Source: Sepioteuthis lessoniana
Lineage: Eukaryota > Mollusca > Cephalopoda > Myopsida > Loliginidae
Assembly (NCBI GenBank): GCA_963585895.1
Contig: OY757917.1
Coordinates: forward strand, 109,411,256-109,475,255
DNA: 64,000 nt
Reading direction: 5' to 3'
Under the pieces are notes generated by a model. It was not told the origin of the DNA and made no database searches. It saw only the letters and a list, made by a program, of their open reading frames with translations. The position numbers and the translations under genes are program-made. Below, piece by piece: positions 11,476 to 24,193 of the stretch (position 1 is the first letter of the stretch; each line of letters starts with the position of its first letter).

Positions 11476-14357
11476 ACCTGAAATCATAAAAATTAATCAG
11501 TTATCTCATAAGATGTATAGCAATAACATAATCAATTTTCAAGAGTCTACGACAATTTTAAATGCCTGTACAAAAAAGTCAGGAAACTTATAGAATCACC
11601 ACGTATTTCCGAATGAGAGATGGGGTTATCTCCAAAGTCTTCAGTTATAATAATTGACCTGGGTGCTCAGTTTCTATAGCCTTGTATCAGATTACGCAAT
11701 TCTTCTAAAACGAAGAGTGGCTTCAGTAAAATGACGATAAAAAAGATAGTCTGTGCTATTTTCAAATAAATTAAGGCTAAGCTAAGCATAAGTTCTTCAT
11801 GTTAAATGTAGCCGTATGAGAAGCTGAGAAGGTAAGTTTAATGTATTAATAGCGTTGGTTTTGGGGTATTTATGGTATATTTTAACTTCAGTGGATCAAA
11901 TACGTTTGATTATTTTCTGAAGATAAAATTATCTTTGAGTCAAACTCACTAAGAATAGTATGCTACTCCAGTATATCAACCAATGCAACACACGAAGTTG
12001 TTAATATAAGGTCCTGTGTCAATCTAAGTTTACATATGTAAATATCTACAGATATCTGACTGTACACAGCTATGCAAATCTGTATAAATGCGTTAGCCTG
12101 ATGCCAATCAAAATTTAAAATCAGTAAAATGAAATAAAAGAACGTTCTACAGACATTTTAGTATGACAATTCAGCGTGTTAAGAAGCAATATTTAATTAT
12201 TTTATTAATATTTTAGTCAATATTTGGTAAATAAATAAATAAATAAATAATAATGTCTTGCGGAAGCGTGTGAAATTTGCAATAAACTAATCAACTGTCG
12301 ATGCAAAAGATTTGCTGTTCTATGATGGAAAATATAACAACTTTAGATGTAGAAAAATTATAAAAGAGAAATCCAACTCTTATTTTTACATTCGTATGTG
12401 CCTGTAACAACGCAACACAGTCCATGTAATTTCAATTAAACTGTCGGTACTTTTGTCGACGAGTTACATTCGGACATTGTAACTTGTTTAATTGAATCGG
12501 AAAATAAAATCTGTTGAAACAATGTGTGTTAATATTTCAATGATGTTTGCAAAATCTTAAAGAAAAATGCATATTGTGTGTTCTTCGATTTATATATAAC
12601 TTTTAGAAAAGAGACTTCAGTTGTAAAGAATGATATTCTACTCTATTTTCTTCCACATCACCACTTTGAGAATTCCTATAATTGTTGATATTTATCTGTA
12701 TAGAACATAAACAGAAATGTGTTATAAGTAAATATAGAAAATGGTATTCAAGATGGTACGGTGTCTTGAGCCAAGTGAATCAGGAGTTGGTCTTAAAAGG
12801 AGTGATTTCCCTTTTAACAAATGAATATAAACAGCATTTGAAGCATACATAAAAGGTCTCTCTCTCTCTCACTCTCTTTCACTGTCTCTCTCAAATTCTA
12901 AAATGTGATCGATGTATTTGATCAAGCGTATTGGTTTAAATTAGGGAAAGCAATGCTTGAATGAAATAAAATTGTCATAAAGGTTCGAGGAAGTACAATT
13001 GAATATTCTTTTTTAATTTTTCAAGGAATTCCATAATTTTCTTCGTCAATATTCGGTTATTTCATAATATGTTCCAAAATATTCAGCAATTGAATATTGT
13101 ATATAAGGCAAAAAAAAAGAGGATTTTTAGTTTTTTAATTTTATTTTATCGTTAATTAAACAATACCAGATAAGACAAAGTACTTTTGCTTATTTAAAAG
13201 CTGAACATTGTGTCTTCATAGAATATTCCTTAAATAAACAAGATTGAATTATTTAAACTAACAGTATTTCAGGGCTATGCATAGGAAAGTATTTTAGAAT
13301 AAACTTAAATTCAGAAATCTCAGTGACAAAGAAATTGGAATTAATTCTTACTTGCTCTTCCTGGAGGTTTTTTCCGACAGCTTTAATTATTTAGGGCCAT
13401 GATTTCTATAACTTAAATCTATATGCTTTACAAAAGTGTTTCCAACTTCTTTGAAATTCAGTTAAAAGACCTTATATGGTACTTTTCTCTGGCTATGACA
13501 TTGCTTTTATTAACCTTTCTAGTTGAAAAGCTTTAATTCTATTTACTCGGTGACGAAATGTTTTATCACTCTGAGAAAATACCTTTATCTCCAAACCAAT
13601 TTCCTCTTGATGGAATGAGAAAATAATTTAGGATTTCAATTTACACATGCGCATTGATTGTGGAGGTAATCATGTTCAGAGTCTCCAAATAAAAAAAAAT
13701 GAATAAATAAATAAAATGAATGAATAAGAGTGAAGAATGCAAAGGAGATTACAAAGTTAAAACACACGTTTTGATACAAAGGACTCATTACTAAATCACC
13801 TTTCCAACGAATTCTAAGAAAATAAGTAAGAAAGATCTACGTTTAAGTAGGTTATTGTTTTTTTTTATTCTCCTTTCTTACAGCAAGTGAATTCAGCTGT
13901 ACACTACCTAATGTTATATCTAGGATATGGTTTGTCCACTTTTCTAATATGTTCTGAGTGTATACAATGAAAAAAACTTATATTTCTTTTGCAGTAAAAA
14001 TAATGTAAAATCTATCGAAAATTATAAGTACAAATACAGTAAATTCTGATACGATCAGTACATCAACTAGCAAAAGAACGTCGACAAAAGTAACATCATG
14101 AATATCTAGTACATCAGTAATGTTATTTCTGATATCGTTATCATTCTGATATTGCATAGTGCCACATCACACCCGCTATCAATGTCATTAATCCGACTAA
14201 CCTCGCTGGAGTAATGTCAGTATAAATGACAGTTATGCTGTCAACATCAGTGCAAAATCGGACAGAAAGCCAAAGGAAATTAAGGTGCAAGTTGAGATCA
14301 AACACGAAGTTGTGAAACATTTATGAATAAATTGTTACGTCTAGATCTACTTCGTAA

Positions 14358-14394
<37 letters not shown>

Positions 14395-14529
14395 GCTTCC
14401 TTTAGATCCATCGATCTATTTGAATGTGTTTTTTGTTATGTTTGCAACTATGTTATTCTGAGAATAAGTTTATTCACGTGCATATAAATATATATGAGGT
14501 AAACCTAAATAATTGCTGGAGTGAAGGAG
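11476..14529. other. Long AT-rich non-coding stretch
   Basis: About 3 kb without any coding or RNA feature. There are short AAAT repeats near 12226-12250, a (CT)n-like tract near 12858-12892 and an (AT)n tract at 14368-14391. Confidence 0.45.
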
Positions 14530-15460
14530 AGAAAAATGTGCGCGGGTCGAAGAGATGGTTCGTTGGTTGGTTGGGTTTTATGGCATATCAACCCTTGTAG
14601 GTTATTTATCGCCAAATTCATTTTTATGCAAATAGTTCTATTTCAAGCAATTCAATTTAGGATAAGTACGCGGTTCAAGTGTAAATACAGTTTAATTGTG
14701 AAAACATTTCTATTTCAAGCTATTCGGTTTAGTCAAGCAGTTCTAATTCAGCTAATTCAGTTTAGTATAAGAACAGGTCTTGTTTACACACAGATAAATG
14801 TCAAAACCGTTCACTATTAAAAAAATCAATTTAGTGTAAGTACAGTTTCAATGTCAAAAAACAGTTCTATTTCAAATAATTCTGTTTAGCATTAGCACGC
14901 AGTTTACATGTAAGTACAGTTTAATTGTCAAAAACATTTCTATTTCAAGCTATTCAGTTTACTCAAACTATCAAGTTTAGCATAAGTATGCCGTTAGTTC
15001 TATTTAGCCCATAGATAGAGCCCTATCAGGTGCTACCACACCGCGCCAGAGTGGACCTGGGAACAATGGCAATGAAGGTTCTTCATATTCCCCAAAGTTC
15101 CAGCATCACTGGAACATCACTATCAGATTGTCTAGTGTCACATCCAGAACACTCATTGGAAGGGGTCTTACCCCTCTACAGCGGTGCAGTCGGTGAATTG
15201 TAAAGCATCAACTAGGCAATACACAGAATTAAATGTAAAAATAGTTTTATTTCAGATAATTCAGTTTAGCATAAGTACAGCTTAGACGTAAAAACAGTTC
15301 TATTTCAAGCAATTCAGTTTAGCATTAGTATGCAGTTTAAAATTCAAAACAGTTTTATTTTGAATAGGACACTCGTTGCAGGGTGGGGTCATACCCCTCT
15401 GCAGAGGTGCTGTCTGTGTATTCTACATCTCCAGCCGACTGGACAAGGATCGAATAGAGT
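14530..15460 (+). repeat. Composite interspersed repeat with internal sub-repeats (best copy)
   Basis: The head reads ATGGCATATCAACCCTTGTA then GGTTATTTATCGCCAA near 14580-14615. Then come roughly eight diverged tandem units built on TTCTATTTCAAGC.ATTCAGTTTAGCATAAGTA (about 60-75 bases each) from 14635 to 15010. A GC-richer tail (15015-15215) follows: CCAGAGTGGACCTGGGAACA, a small TTCCAGCATCACTGGAA hairpin and GGGGTCTTACCCCTC. Units resume at 15235-15360 and the tail repeats at 15365-15440. Other copies lie at 16.6 (minus), 41.7, 43.9 and 49.8 kb. No protein or RNA-polymerase-III promoter was found, so its class is unknown. Confidence 0.7.
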
Positions 15461-16127
15461 ACATATTATTTTTTTTAGCAATTTATAAGACTATGTAATA
15501 CCCCACTTACCCAATTTATCCAACAGGATTACTTCGAAGAAAAATTTACAGATGCCGGGTATTACAACTTGTGCTTATAACTCAAGTTGGACTACCTGTT
15601 TTCTTTATATACGTCACTGTTCTGATCTATCTATGATTTCAGATTTATCTTTCTCTTTAATTGAGTGATGCGGTAACTTCATATCTATTTCTCTAATTTT
15701 TGTTCGTAATACACTTATTTACGAGTAAATCTGGGCAAGATACAATGTATACATGGTATATGATTAAGCTAGTTTATTAATAATAATTTAGTTTATACAA
15801 TGAAAGAACGAATGATCTTTGTTTAGTTTCAGTGTTTAACGATATACAGTTTTTCCTGATTATTTAATGTGAAAGCTATTATTGTTGAAGAATAGTCGTG
15901 ATATTACCTTATCTGTGGGTATAGGCGATTAACTTCTTTACCAAACGTATTCAATTATTGCTTTCAAGAATGTAGTCTCTTTCAAAGATCATATATGTAA
16001 GTTTGTAATATAATCATAAAAAGAAAAACGTGTACACGTGAAACCCAAAACACCAGTATTATTAAAAAAAAAAAAAAACTTTAAACTTCAATTCTTAAAA
16101 TAAGATATACTTTACTTATTAAAATGC

Positions 16128-16189
<62 letters not shown>

Positions 16190-16497
16190 TTGCATTCAAG
16201 CACTAAACTATAAAGTCTCTTTACATTAACACAAATTTAAATTAACTTAAAAAAAATATTATTTTATTTAGCATAACGTCTTGAAAAATGCAAAAAGGAA
16301 GACTTTAAAATATTACCAATATAATTGACTAATCGTTACAAATTATATCTAAGACAAGAAAACACATTTATTGGTAGATTTAAAGTAACACTGAACACAA
16401 GTTATACCTAACGCCCATTGAAAAAGGATATATCCCACACACACATGTATATATACGTATATACATCCAAAACTGGTGTAGCATATTAAATCCCCCC

Positions 16498-16568
<71 letters not shown>

Positions 16569-16579
16569 AACACAAACTT
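15461..16579. other. Non-coding stretch with two long (AT)n tracts
   Basis: Pure (AT)n runs lie at 16131-16186 and 16506-16565. The latter is preceded by (CT)n. Nothing else is recognised. Confidence 0.6.
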
Positions 16580-17460
16580 GGGGCTGTAGGATACACCGGC
16601 TGCATTAAGTCCGCTCCCAAAGAAAGTGCTGAATTTGACACTAAATAATCTTATGCTAACACTGAATAGAGGAGACCTATGTTAAATCTAGAGAACCCCT
16701 GACTTGCCATCACACCGCAGTCCACGCTGAGCCTGACAGATTGTAACTAACAGAGTTCTATCTCTCAAATATCTCTGTTTGAACCATTTACTCTGGGCAA
16801 ACCAAAGACTGATTCTAAGTTGAAATGTTAGTGCGACGTGGCAAAACCTACAACCATTTAAACGTGCAAAAAAAAAAAATTGGTTTTAGATATAAAGACT
16901 TGAATTCGTTTAAAATCATGCAAAAAAATGATAAACACTAAATAAATTTATTCCTGTTCGATAACAATGAACAGGCACATTTAATTGAGTGAAAATGAAT
17001 GAATAAGGCTGAATAGAAGTGTTAGTGTTTAATAGCTCTACTTTAAACTATTCAACAGTGCAACAAAATAATTTTTGTGAGCAATACTCCAAAACCACTT
17101 CACAGTAAGCAAACAAATGATTATTATTCAATAGAATTATTAGTGTTTGATAGTAATACTTGAAATCTCTTAAATCTGAAAAAAATGCAATATTTAATCG
17201 TGAGCAAAGAAACAACTTCAAACTCATAAAAAAAATGGTAATTGACTTTCTAATATATATATATATATATATATATTCGCAACTATTTACGCAAGTGCAA
17301 ATGAATTACTAATGTTACCTAGCAATATAAAAACTGCTTAACTGTGCAAAAACAAACGATCGATATTAATTACTTTAGTAAGTGTTAAAATACTTGAAAT
17401 CATTGAACTGTCTACAAAATTTAGTTCAATTTGTGAAAAAAATTTTATCAACAAAAGAGC
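16580..17460 (-). repeat. Inverted copy of the composite repeat
   Basis: At 16583-16610 the minus strand matches the tail phrase TGCAG..G.TGTATTCTACA seen at 15410. CACACCGCAGTCCACGCTGA (16710-16729) corresponds to the other tail segment, though more loosely. From 16860 to 17460 diverged units recur, each with AGTGTTTAATAG, a TTGAAATC..T.AA segment and GTGCAAAAA. An (AT)n tract at 17251-17275 splits the array. This copy is older than the one at 14.5 kb. Confidence 0.5.
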
Positions 17461-17470
17461 TATTTACAAG

Positions 17471-17473
<3 letters not shown>

Positions 17474-17528
<55 letters not shown>
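17474..17528. repeat. (AT)n microsatellite
   Basis: About 55 bases of uninterrupted AT dinucleotides. Confidence 0.95.
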
Positions 17529-17530
<2 letters not shown>

Positions 17531-17635
17531 ATGTGTCGGTGTTGTCATTAAAAAACCTTGAAGGGTTGGTATGGCATAAAAAGTAATAAACCAAGCGCAC
17601 ACATGTAAATATACGGTTTATATATGTATCTAATG

Positions 17636-17728
17636 TAAAGTTGAGCGGGTTTCGATCCCAGCTTCAAGCGTCCTACGTGTCCAGCCACAGTGAAGAGTTA
17701 TGATACAACGAAACAGTCTGTGGATTAC
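17636..17728 (+). repeat. Dispersed repeat with a degenerate hammerhead-like fold (copy 1)
   Basis: The segment GCGGGTTTCGATCCCAGCTT and about 80 following bases recur at 52.80 kb with only a few changes. The 3' part can be folded as a hammerhead-like core: GTGAAGA (17690-17696), helix GTTAT/ACAAC around GAT, GAAA (17710-17713) and a small ACA-GTC-TGT hairpin. In this copy the first core base is G instead of C and the base at the cleavage position is G, so it should be inactive. The minus strand also carries a B-box-like GGGATCGAAACCC, so a tRNA-related origin is an alternative. Confidence 0.6.
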
Positions 17729-17763
<35 letters not shown>

Positions 17764-17830
17764 GTAAACACACAAATGTACGTGTGTATTCATATACACT
17801 CACGCACACACACACACACACACACACACA
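17729..17830. repeat. (TA)n(CA)n compound microsatellite
   Basis: A TA tract (17729-17752) is followed by CA tracts (17753-17772 and 17804-17830). Confidence 0.9.
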
Positions 17831-17865
17831 TATGTGTATGTGCGTGTGTGTACATGTATAAAAGT

Positions 17866-18112
17866 TGGCCGACCGTAGTCGAAAGCTCCCTTTTCAATAA
17901 CTACTACACCAAAGTGTAAGTTAGGGCATCAATCCTTACTCAGAATTGTTCCAATTACGTTTGATACGCACTTCATAATGATGAATGTTAAGCAAGGAAG
18001 CATCTAGTATGATTTGAGTCTTTGGTATAATTCGACTTGGGATTGTACCCAGGTCTCTCGGATAATTTGCGGTCATTCCAATCATAATATCAATTGGCCA
18101 GTGTATATATAT
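17866..18112 (-). repeat. tRNA-derived SINE family B, copy 1
   Basis: The sequence matches the copy at 19690-19915 over most of its length (GACCGTAGTCGAAAG, AGCAAGGA.GCATC.AGTA, GAGTCTTTGGTAT). On the minus strand the B-box-like GGGTACAATCCCA lies near the right end, as expected of a reversed tRNA-derived head. It is the more diverged of the two copies. Confidence 0.6.
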
Positions 18113-18186
18113 ATATATATATATATATAAATATATATACACAGATGTACATTGGTTGATTTGTAAAAAGAATCATGAGGAAGGTG

Positions 18187-18725
18187 GATAAATAAAGACA
18201 CGTGTGTAACATTAGAATAAAGTCAAGAAAATTAACCATTTCTAAGGTTGATTCGAACGAAGAAAGGCGCTATTGAAAATAGAGAGAGAGGTGGGGATGG
18301 AGAAAGAAATGCAAAAATGAAAAAAAGTCATGCTGAACTTTCGTGTATGTTAATTCCATTAACGGACGACCATTTTGAATAATAACTTAACTATTGTCCC
18401 TCATGTTAAACCTTTTGGAAGAATTCTCATTTTTATTTAGTCAATATTTTTAGTATAGTTGTTGTTATAATCTTCTATAATCCCCTGTTTTAATCCTTCT
18501 ACCACATGCGTCTGTCTGAATAAATAAGTGTAGCATCTGTTGCTTTAGGATTAGTCGTTTTTATAATCGTTTATGAGAAATAAGGACACTTTTAGATAAA
18601 GTCTAGAATATCAACCACTTTTAAGGTAGGCTTGGACGAAGAAAGCCCACACTGGAAATAAAGGCGGAGAGAAAGTAGAAATAAAGAAAAAATAAAAAGG
18701 AATTGCTGACCTTTAACGAAGTCAG
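18187..18725 (+). repeat. Diverged direct duplication
   Basis: Segments 18187-18345 and 18584-18725 share the same order of phrases: AT.AACCA.TT.TAAGGT, then .GACGAAGAAAG, AAATA followed by a purine-rich stretch, and TGCTGA.CTTT. They are about 400 bases apart and carry many substitutions. No coding signal is seen. Confidence 0.5.
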
Positions 18726-18779
18726 AACGTGTATAAAAAAAAACAACTTTAATCTGTAAATATAATATCAGAAGCCATT

Positions 18780-21700
18780 GAAAGCAGCATGGGGAATGTG
18801 CAGGAGGACGGGGAACCCAGACTTACGTCAACAGTGTGCTTCAACAGATGCTAGGTGGAAGAATTCCACATATCAACGGACAGAATCAAATAGTTCTGTT
18901 ACTCATCTCAATGGGAGGCGTGTATTAATGAGATAAAAGAACTGCCATCGGAAGATTTCCATGATTCAAACTCAACTATATGTCCTAATTACATGGCCCT
19001 TCGCGTGGAAAAATAAGGGGCGCGTTCAGCTGAGGCAGGAGCTCTGGTCCCAGTGTTTGAAAAATCAGCTATAGAACTGAAATTCAAACCCAAACAAAAA
19101 CTACTTGGATGTAAATCACAGTACACAGCGACAATTAGCGTTAGAACTTTAAATAGACTTGACCATCAACCGAAGCTGACGGCATCTGTGACACAGCATA
19201 ATAAGGACATAGTATCTATGTTCTTGTATGCAGACTATCATAGCAAACTAGAAATAAAGTATTACGATACTGTCAATGGATAGAAGTTTATCTCAGCATT
19301 TGCACCGAGAAAATCGGTCGGTACAGACAGGTGGGAAGAACGCTTCTCAGTCTCCGTAACATAAAACCACTTAAAACCATTGCAAAAAATTAAAGCGAGA
19401 CTGATGGTGGCTACATTTAACGGAAACCCCAGCACAACAATTACCTGCTGCTGCAGTCCCACTAATATCAGTGTTAAGATAGAACTCAGCAACTTTTACA
19501 ACGAGCAATCTTTTTTGTCTGTAGTATTCGCAATCATGACGTTCTAATCATCGGTGGAGACATGAATATTCAAAGAGGGGAAGAGGAAAGCAACAAATTC
19601 TTCTTGCTTAACTCGTCAAAAGTAATGAGGTACATGTAACCGATTTCTCACTCGAAAACACACTAACATGCCTTAATAAAAATGTAAATTTGGCGACCAT
19701 AGTCGGGGGTGGCCCGAAGGTTTCCTTTTCAATAGCTACTACACCGTGGTGTAGGGAAAAGCGCTACTCTTTTCCCTGGATCGCTCCATTTACCCTTGAG
19801 CCATACCTTACAATAATGAGTGTAAAGCAAGGACGCATCAAGTACCTTTTTTTTGAGTCTTTGGTATGACTCGACCTGGGATTGAACCCCAGTCTCCCGG
19901 GCCATTGGTGGATATTAAATTCAAAAAGAGAGAGAACATTATGGACCTACACTTAGGCAAGTAGTGCGATAGCGCAGATAGATTACATACTCATAAATAA
20001 TAAATGGATTATTTGTGCTCTGAATGGTGAGACATATTCCTCTTTTGAAGGAGTATCTTCCGATCACAGAATTTGCACAGCAAATAGACTCTTGAGCATT
20101 CGCAGGGAAACAACATGGACAGCCATAACCACACCCAATAACCCTCCTTCACTTAACGATAGAGATATTAGCAATAAGTACACGGTAGTTGTAAGAATCA
20201 AATTTGAGAAACTTCAGGAAGTATCCAAAACACTTCCTCCGAAAGAGGAATACAAGATCTTCGTCATCGCCCACACTGAAGGAACGAGATAATGGTTATC
20301 AACCAAAATTAAGAGTCAAACAGTGTTTTATGGAAGACACTAGTGGTTAAGAAAAAGGTGATAACGTGAAAAGAACATCTCTATATAATAAAAGGAACAA
20401 AACTAATACCCGACGCACAAAACCATAAGATCAAGCAAGTAGAACTGACTAGAGTATACCAAAGAGAACAAATAGAATATAATCAAGGTCGCATCAATAA
20501 AACAAGAAACGGGGTAGAATATAAACTCTCTAGAATAGCGTGGCAGACAGTAAATGAAGTGAGTAAAAGGAAAAGACCTTTAGAGCTAGAATAATAGCAG
20601 CCTGCGAGGAAAACCGAATACAGATGTGAAAAGAACACTTCAAGAGTCTGCTTGGAACTACCGAAAAGTCACAGATAATCCTCACAAAAATTATGAATGA
20701 CCGGCCAGAGATCAAGATAAGGCAGCTTACTCAAGAAGAACTCAACATAGTACTAACAAGAATTAAAAACTCAAAAAGCCACCAGGCTCAAGGAATTACC
20801 TCCTGAAGTATGGAATCCAAGGAAGTTTGATAACTTAACGATTCGATTCAGCAATTCTTATATAACCAGAACACAATAGAGAGATTGACAAAAGAGTGCA
20901 TCCACCTCTTTTCCACGAACGGTGACGTCAGAATCTTCAAAAACATACTGACACATAAATACTGACTTCATAGCGAACAAGGTATATTGTGCTCTGCTTC
21001 TCAATCACATGGAAACCAGATATTGTGAAAGTTTCTAAAAATTCAAAATGGTTTTCATTAATATCAATGACTTTACATATTCTGGCCGTCCATACAAATA
21101 TAGGATTGTTTTCAAATTTCTCTAATGCAATTGTTTCCTTCCACAGACGGAAAAATGGAGCAAACACTTCCAGTTTATGGTCTCCGAAATGAAACAGTCA
21201 CAGCCATAATGATGGTCTATAGTAACAATAAAGCAAAAGTTCGCTCATCGAATTGAGTTAGAGATTTCTTTGACATTGTTGCAGGAGTTCTGCAAGAAGA
21301 TATAAACGTAATATCTGTTCATAATCTGCCAAGATTTCGTACTTCGAGCATCGATAGATCTAATAAAAAAAAGTGACTTTACACTAAAAAAAAAGTTAAG
21401 ACACAAACGATATCCAGATGAAACGATTACAAACACAGACTATGAGCACGAAATATCGTTTCTTGCAAATACACTTACCCAATCCAAATACCGGCTGCAC
21501 AGCCTGGAGCAGGTAACAGTGAGCATTGGTTTTTATGTGAATTCAGACAAAATGGAGTACATGGGTTTAAATCAAAGAGGAGACATCTCCGCACTAAATA
21601 GCTGTCCTCTGAACTCAGTGGACAAGTTTACGTACCCAACAGTAGTGTTTGGTCAATTTTAAAAAAATATCAAGATACGCCTCGAGAAGTCGTGAACTAG

Positions 21701-22030
21701 TATCGATAAGCTATCGACACTCTGGAAATCTGACATGTCCAATAAAATAAAACAGCACTTGAGTCAATACTATTTTACGGAGCATAGAGAAAGGGCTATA
21801 CGGAATTGAACAAGAAAGCTACAAGCTATATTGAACAAATTCTAAAAACAACATCCCTCGAAACGACAGCTGTACAGCCACTCATCACCTTTGTCAAAAA
21901 CAATCGAAATAAGACGAAAAAGATGTGCGGAACAGTGCTGAAGAAGCAAAGAAAAACTCATAAGTGACGATTTCTTATTGACTACTTCATATCGATATGC
22001 TAGCATTGGCAGAAGACAGCGACCCTACTT
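18780..22030 (+). pseudogene. RTE-like LINE, nearly full length but dead
   Basis: This is an old plus-strand copy of a one-ORF LINE. The 5' part runs from about 18780. The endonuclease (APE-type) starts near 19053 with FEKSAIELKFKPKQK. It contains VLIIGGDMNIQ (19545), AQIDYILINNKW (about 19977) and EGVSSDHRI (about 20053), all typical of the exonuclease III-like fold. A linker (20092-20292) and RT follow, including the family blocks ETVTAIMMVYSNNKAKVR (21192) and DIVAGVLQ (21272). The RT active site, YADD in this family, reads DYEHE near 21437, so both catalytic Asp are lost. Many stops and frameshifts occur, and a SINE splits the endonuclease. Related minus-strand fragments are at 45.8-47.2 and 54.8-55.9 kb. 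Confidence 0.85.
19690..19915 (-). repeat. tRNA-derived SINE family B, copy 2, nested in the LINE
   Basis: This insertion interrupts the LINE endonuclease between the codons for CLNKNVN and the continuation KKRENIM. On the minus strand the B box GGTTCAATCCC is intact near 19885-19895 and the rest matches the 17.87-kb copy. A short TAAATT occurs on both sides and may be the target duplication. The SINE is clearly younger than the LINE. Confidence 0.7.
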
Positions 22031-22162
22031 ACAACAGCTCTATACCAACATGATATATTCGGGAACTTTTATAGGGGAAATGGATGATCATGCAAAATTG
22101 CAAGGAAGAGTCATTGAAATTCGTGCAAGCTGAGTGACATGTTTTTATGTATATATTCAAAC

Positions 22163-22166
<4 letters not shown>

Positions 22167-22218
<52 letters not shown>

Positions 22219-22311
22219 ACACACAATGTATATATATATATATATATATATGCACCCATACACATATCTACATACATACATGGGTACTTACGTAAATATA
22301 TATATATATAT
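22167..22311. repeat. (AT)n and (AC)n microsatellite cluster
   Basis: AT runs lie at 22167-22210, 22227-22252 and 22298-22311, separated by CA-rich text. Open frames encoding Tyr-Ile repeats here are artefacts. Confidence 0.9.
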
Positions 22312-22570
22312 AAAAGTATTTTGTAATTTACTTGAAGCATTGCACAAATTATTTTATTGTATAGTATAAAATTAGAAGGCTATTGCAATGCGAACAAATA
22401 AATAAAGGCATTTGAAAATCCACCATTGGGTTCATTTAAAGAAGTCTCTGACGATAAAGTTTACTTTTAAAATTAATTAGAGTCAAATAATTATTTCGCA
22501 TTGCAATAGCGTTTTCAATTATTGCAATACAATAATATATATATATATATATACATACATATATATATAT

Positions 22571-23519
22571 CAGTGGCGACTCTAGCCTATTTTTGCTACT
22601 CGTGCCCCCACCCTCTGTCAACTTCAGATCCCAACCCGTGGTCCGTGGACCCAAAGTAAGCCATCATAGTTGCTATTGCGTGATTCTCCATTGTATTGCA
22701 CAGATTGACTAACGTACCTTGCATGATGGTTTTTTTGTAAACAATCAAGATACTATATAATTTGTAGACTTGTTAATACAGTAGATAAGATAATTTTTTT
22801 TCCTTTCAAAAGTATAGAAGAAAAGAGAAGATGTTCATTATTATGACGAGAAAAATATGTTTATTAGAATAAAGAAATTGATGACAAAGATTATTTGTTG
22901 AAAATGTATTCAAATAAACAAATTTTAGTTACAGAATGTAATATATGGAACATTTATTAAAGAAATAGAGATCTGTTAGTGAAAAAACGAATTAAAACAC
23001 GCCGTTTAACAGACATTTACCATAGCGATGATGATGACGTCGGCGACGGCTATAATCTGCTATCCCCCCTCTCTCTTTCTCGGTCCCTCTCCCTCTTCCC
23101 AAGACAACTGTCAGTAGTCACATTGTGCTAATTTTTTTTAGCACGGTATTTTGAGTTGATTTGCCATTGGCTACAGCCAAAAGCGGATTTCTGTTACATT
23201 ACTGTTATTATAAGGGTCTTGTGCTTGGCACAGATTACGCGTGTTCAACATTATAGCCGATTTTATGGGATGTTCTATGGATCTGACGGTGGCCGGACAA
23301 AGACCATCCGTTCAAAACAGCATCGTTGTATTATTCCCAGATATATTTATGAACTTTTGGCTACTTAGTTATCGAAACTTGAATAGATACGTAATTTAAC
23401 TGAGATCAGACTAAGTATGTTGGCTTGAAATTAATGGATGATTTTTAATCCATTTTGAATAACATTGACCGAGTTATTGGTCATGCCGGGCACGAGTAGT
23501 ACTAGTCCCATCTCCGCCC

Positions 23520-23522
<3 letters not shown>
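22571..23522. mobile_element. hAT-like non-autonomous DNA transposon
   Basis: The left end CAGTGGCGACTCTAG and, inverted, the right end CAGGGGCGGAGATGG form imperfect terminal inverted repeats. Both continue into the shared CTACTCGTGCCC about 25 bases further in. The CAGNGGCG start is characteristic of hAT elements. Both sides are flanked by AT dinucleotides, consistent with an 8-bp duplication of ATATATAT. The 952-bp interior holds no transposase reading frame. Confidence 0.7.
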
Positions 23523-23566
<44 letters not shown>

Positions 23567-23574
23567 GTCCACAC

Positions 23575-23608
<34 letters not shown>

Positions 23609-23760
23609 TGTTTGATCTAAATAACTCCTCTTAATATTAAAGAGTGTTGAGTTATATCAATGCATTTACTTAGTATCCTAATGTGACCGATTGTTGGTTT
23701 TGTTTAAGAGAAATATACATATATTTATTTGTATTTTCGCATTCATGTTCACACACATAA

Positions 23761-23812
<52 letters not shown>

Positions 23813-23982
23813 TAACATATACGCACTCATGTCTGTATATACATGTCTACATATATACATACATGAGTACATTTACACGAGTGCACAAATACTCATCTAC
23901 ATATATTTCCCTTATATGTATGTATATATATATATTTCACATATACACATGTTCATATATATATATTTCACATATACACATA

Positions 23983-24055
<73 letters not shown>

Positions 24056-24193
24056 CACATATACACATATTCATATATATATATATATTTCACATATATA
24101 CACACACATATATATATATATATATTTCATATATACACGTACTCATATATATATTTCACATATATACATATTCATATACATTTTTTCACATAT

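Noticed and set aside
15480-15580. Possible minus-strand exon with a GTAAGT donor near 15487
   Set aside because: The open part is short, has no acceptor of quality, and encodes no FN3-like strand.
19870-19915. tRNA gene suggested by a B-box-like GGTTCAATCCC
   Set aside because: No cloverleaf can be completed; the sequence is shared with another dispersed copy and is a SINE head.
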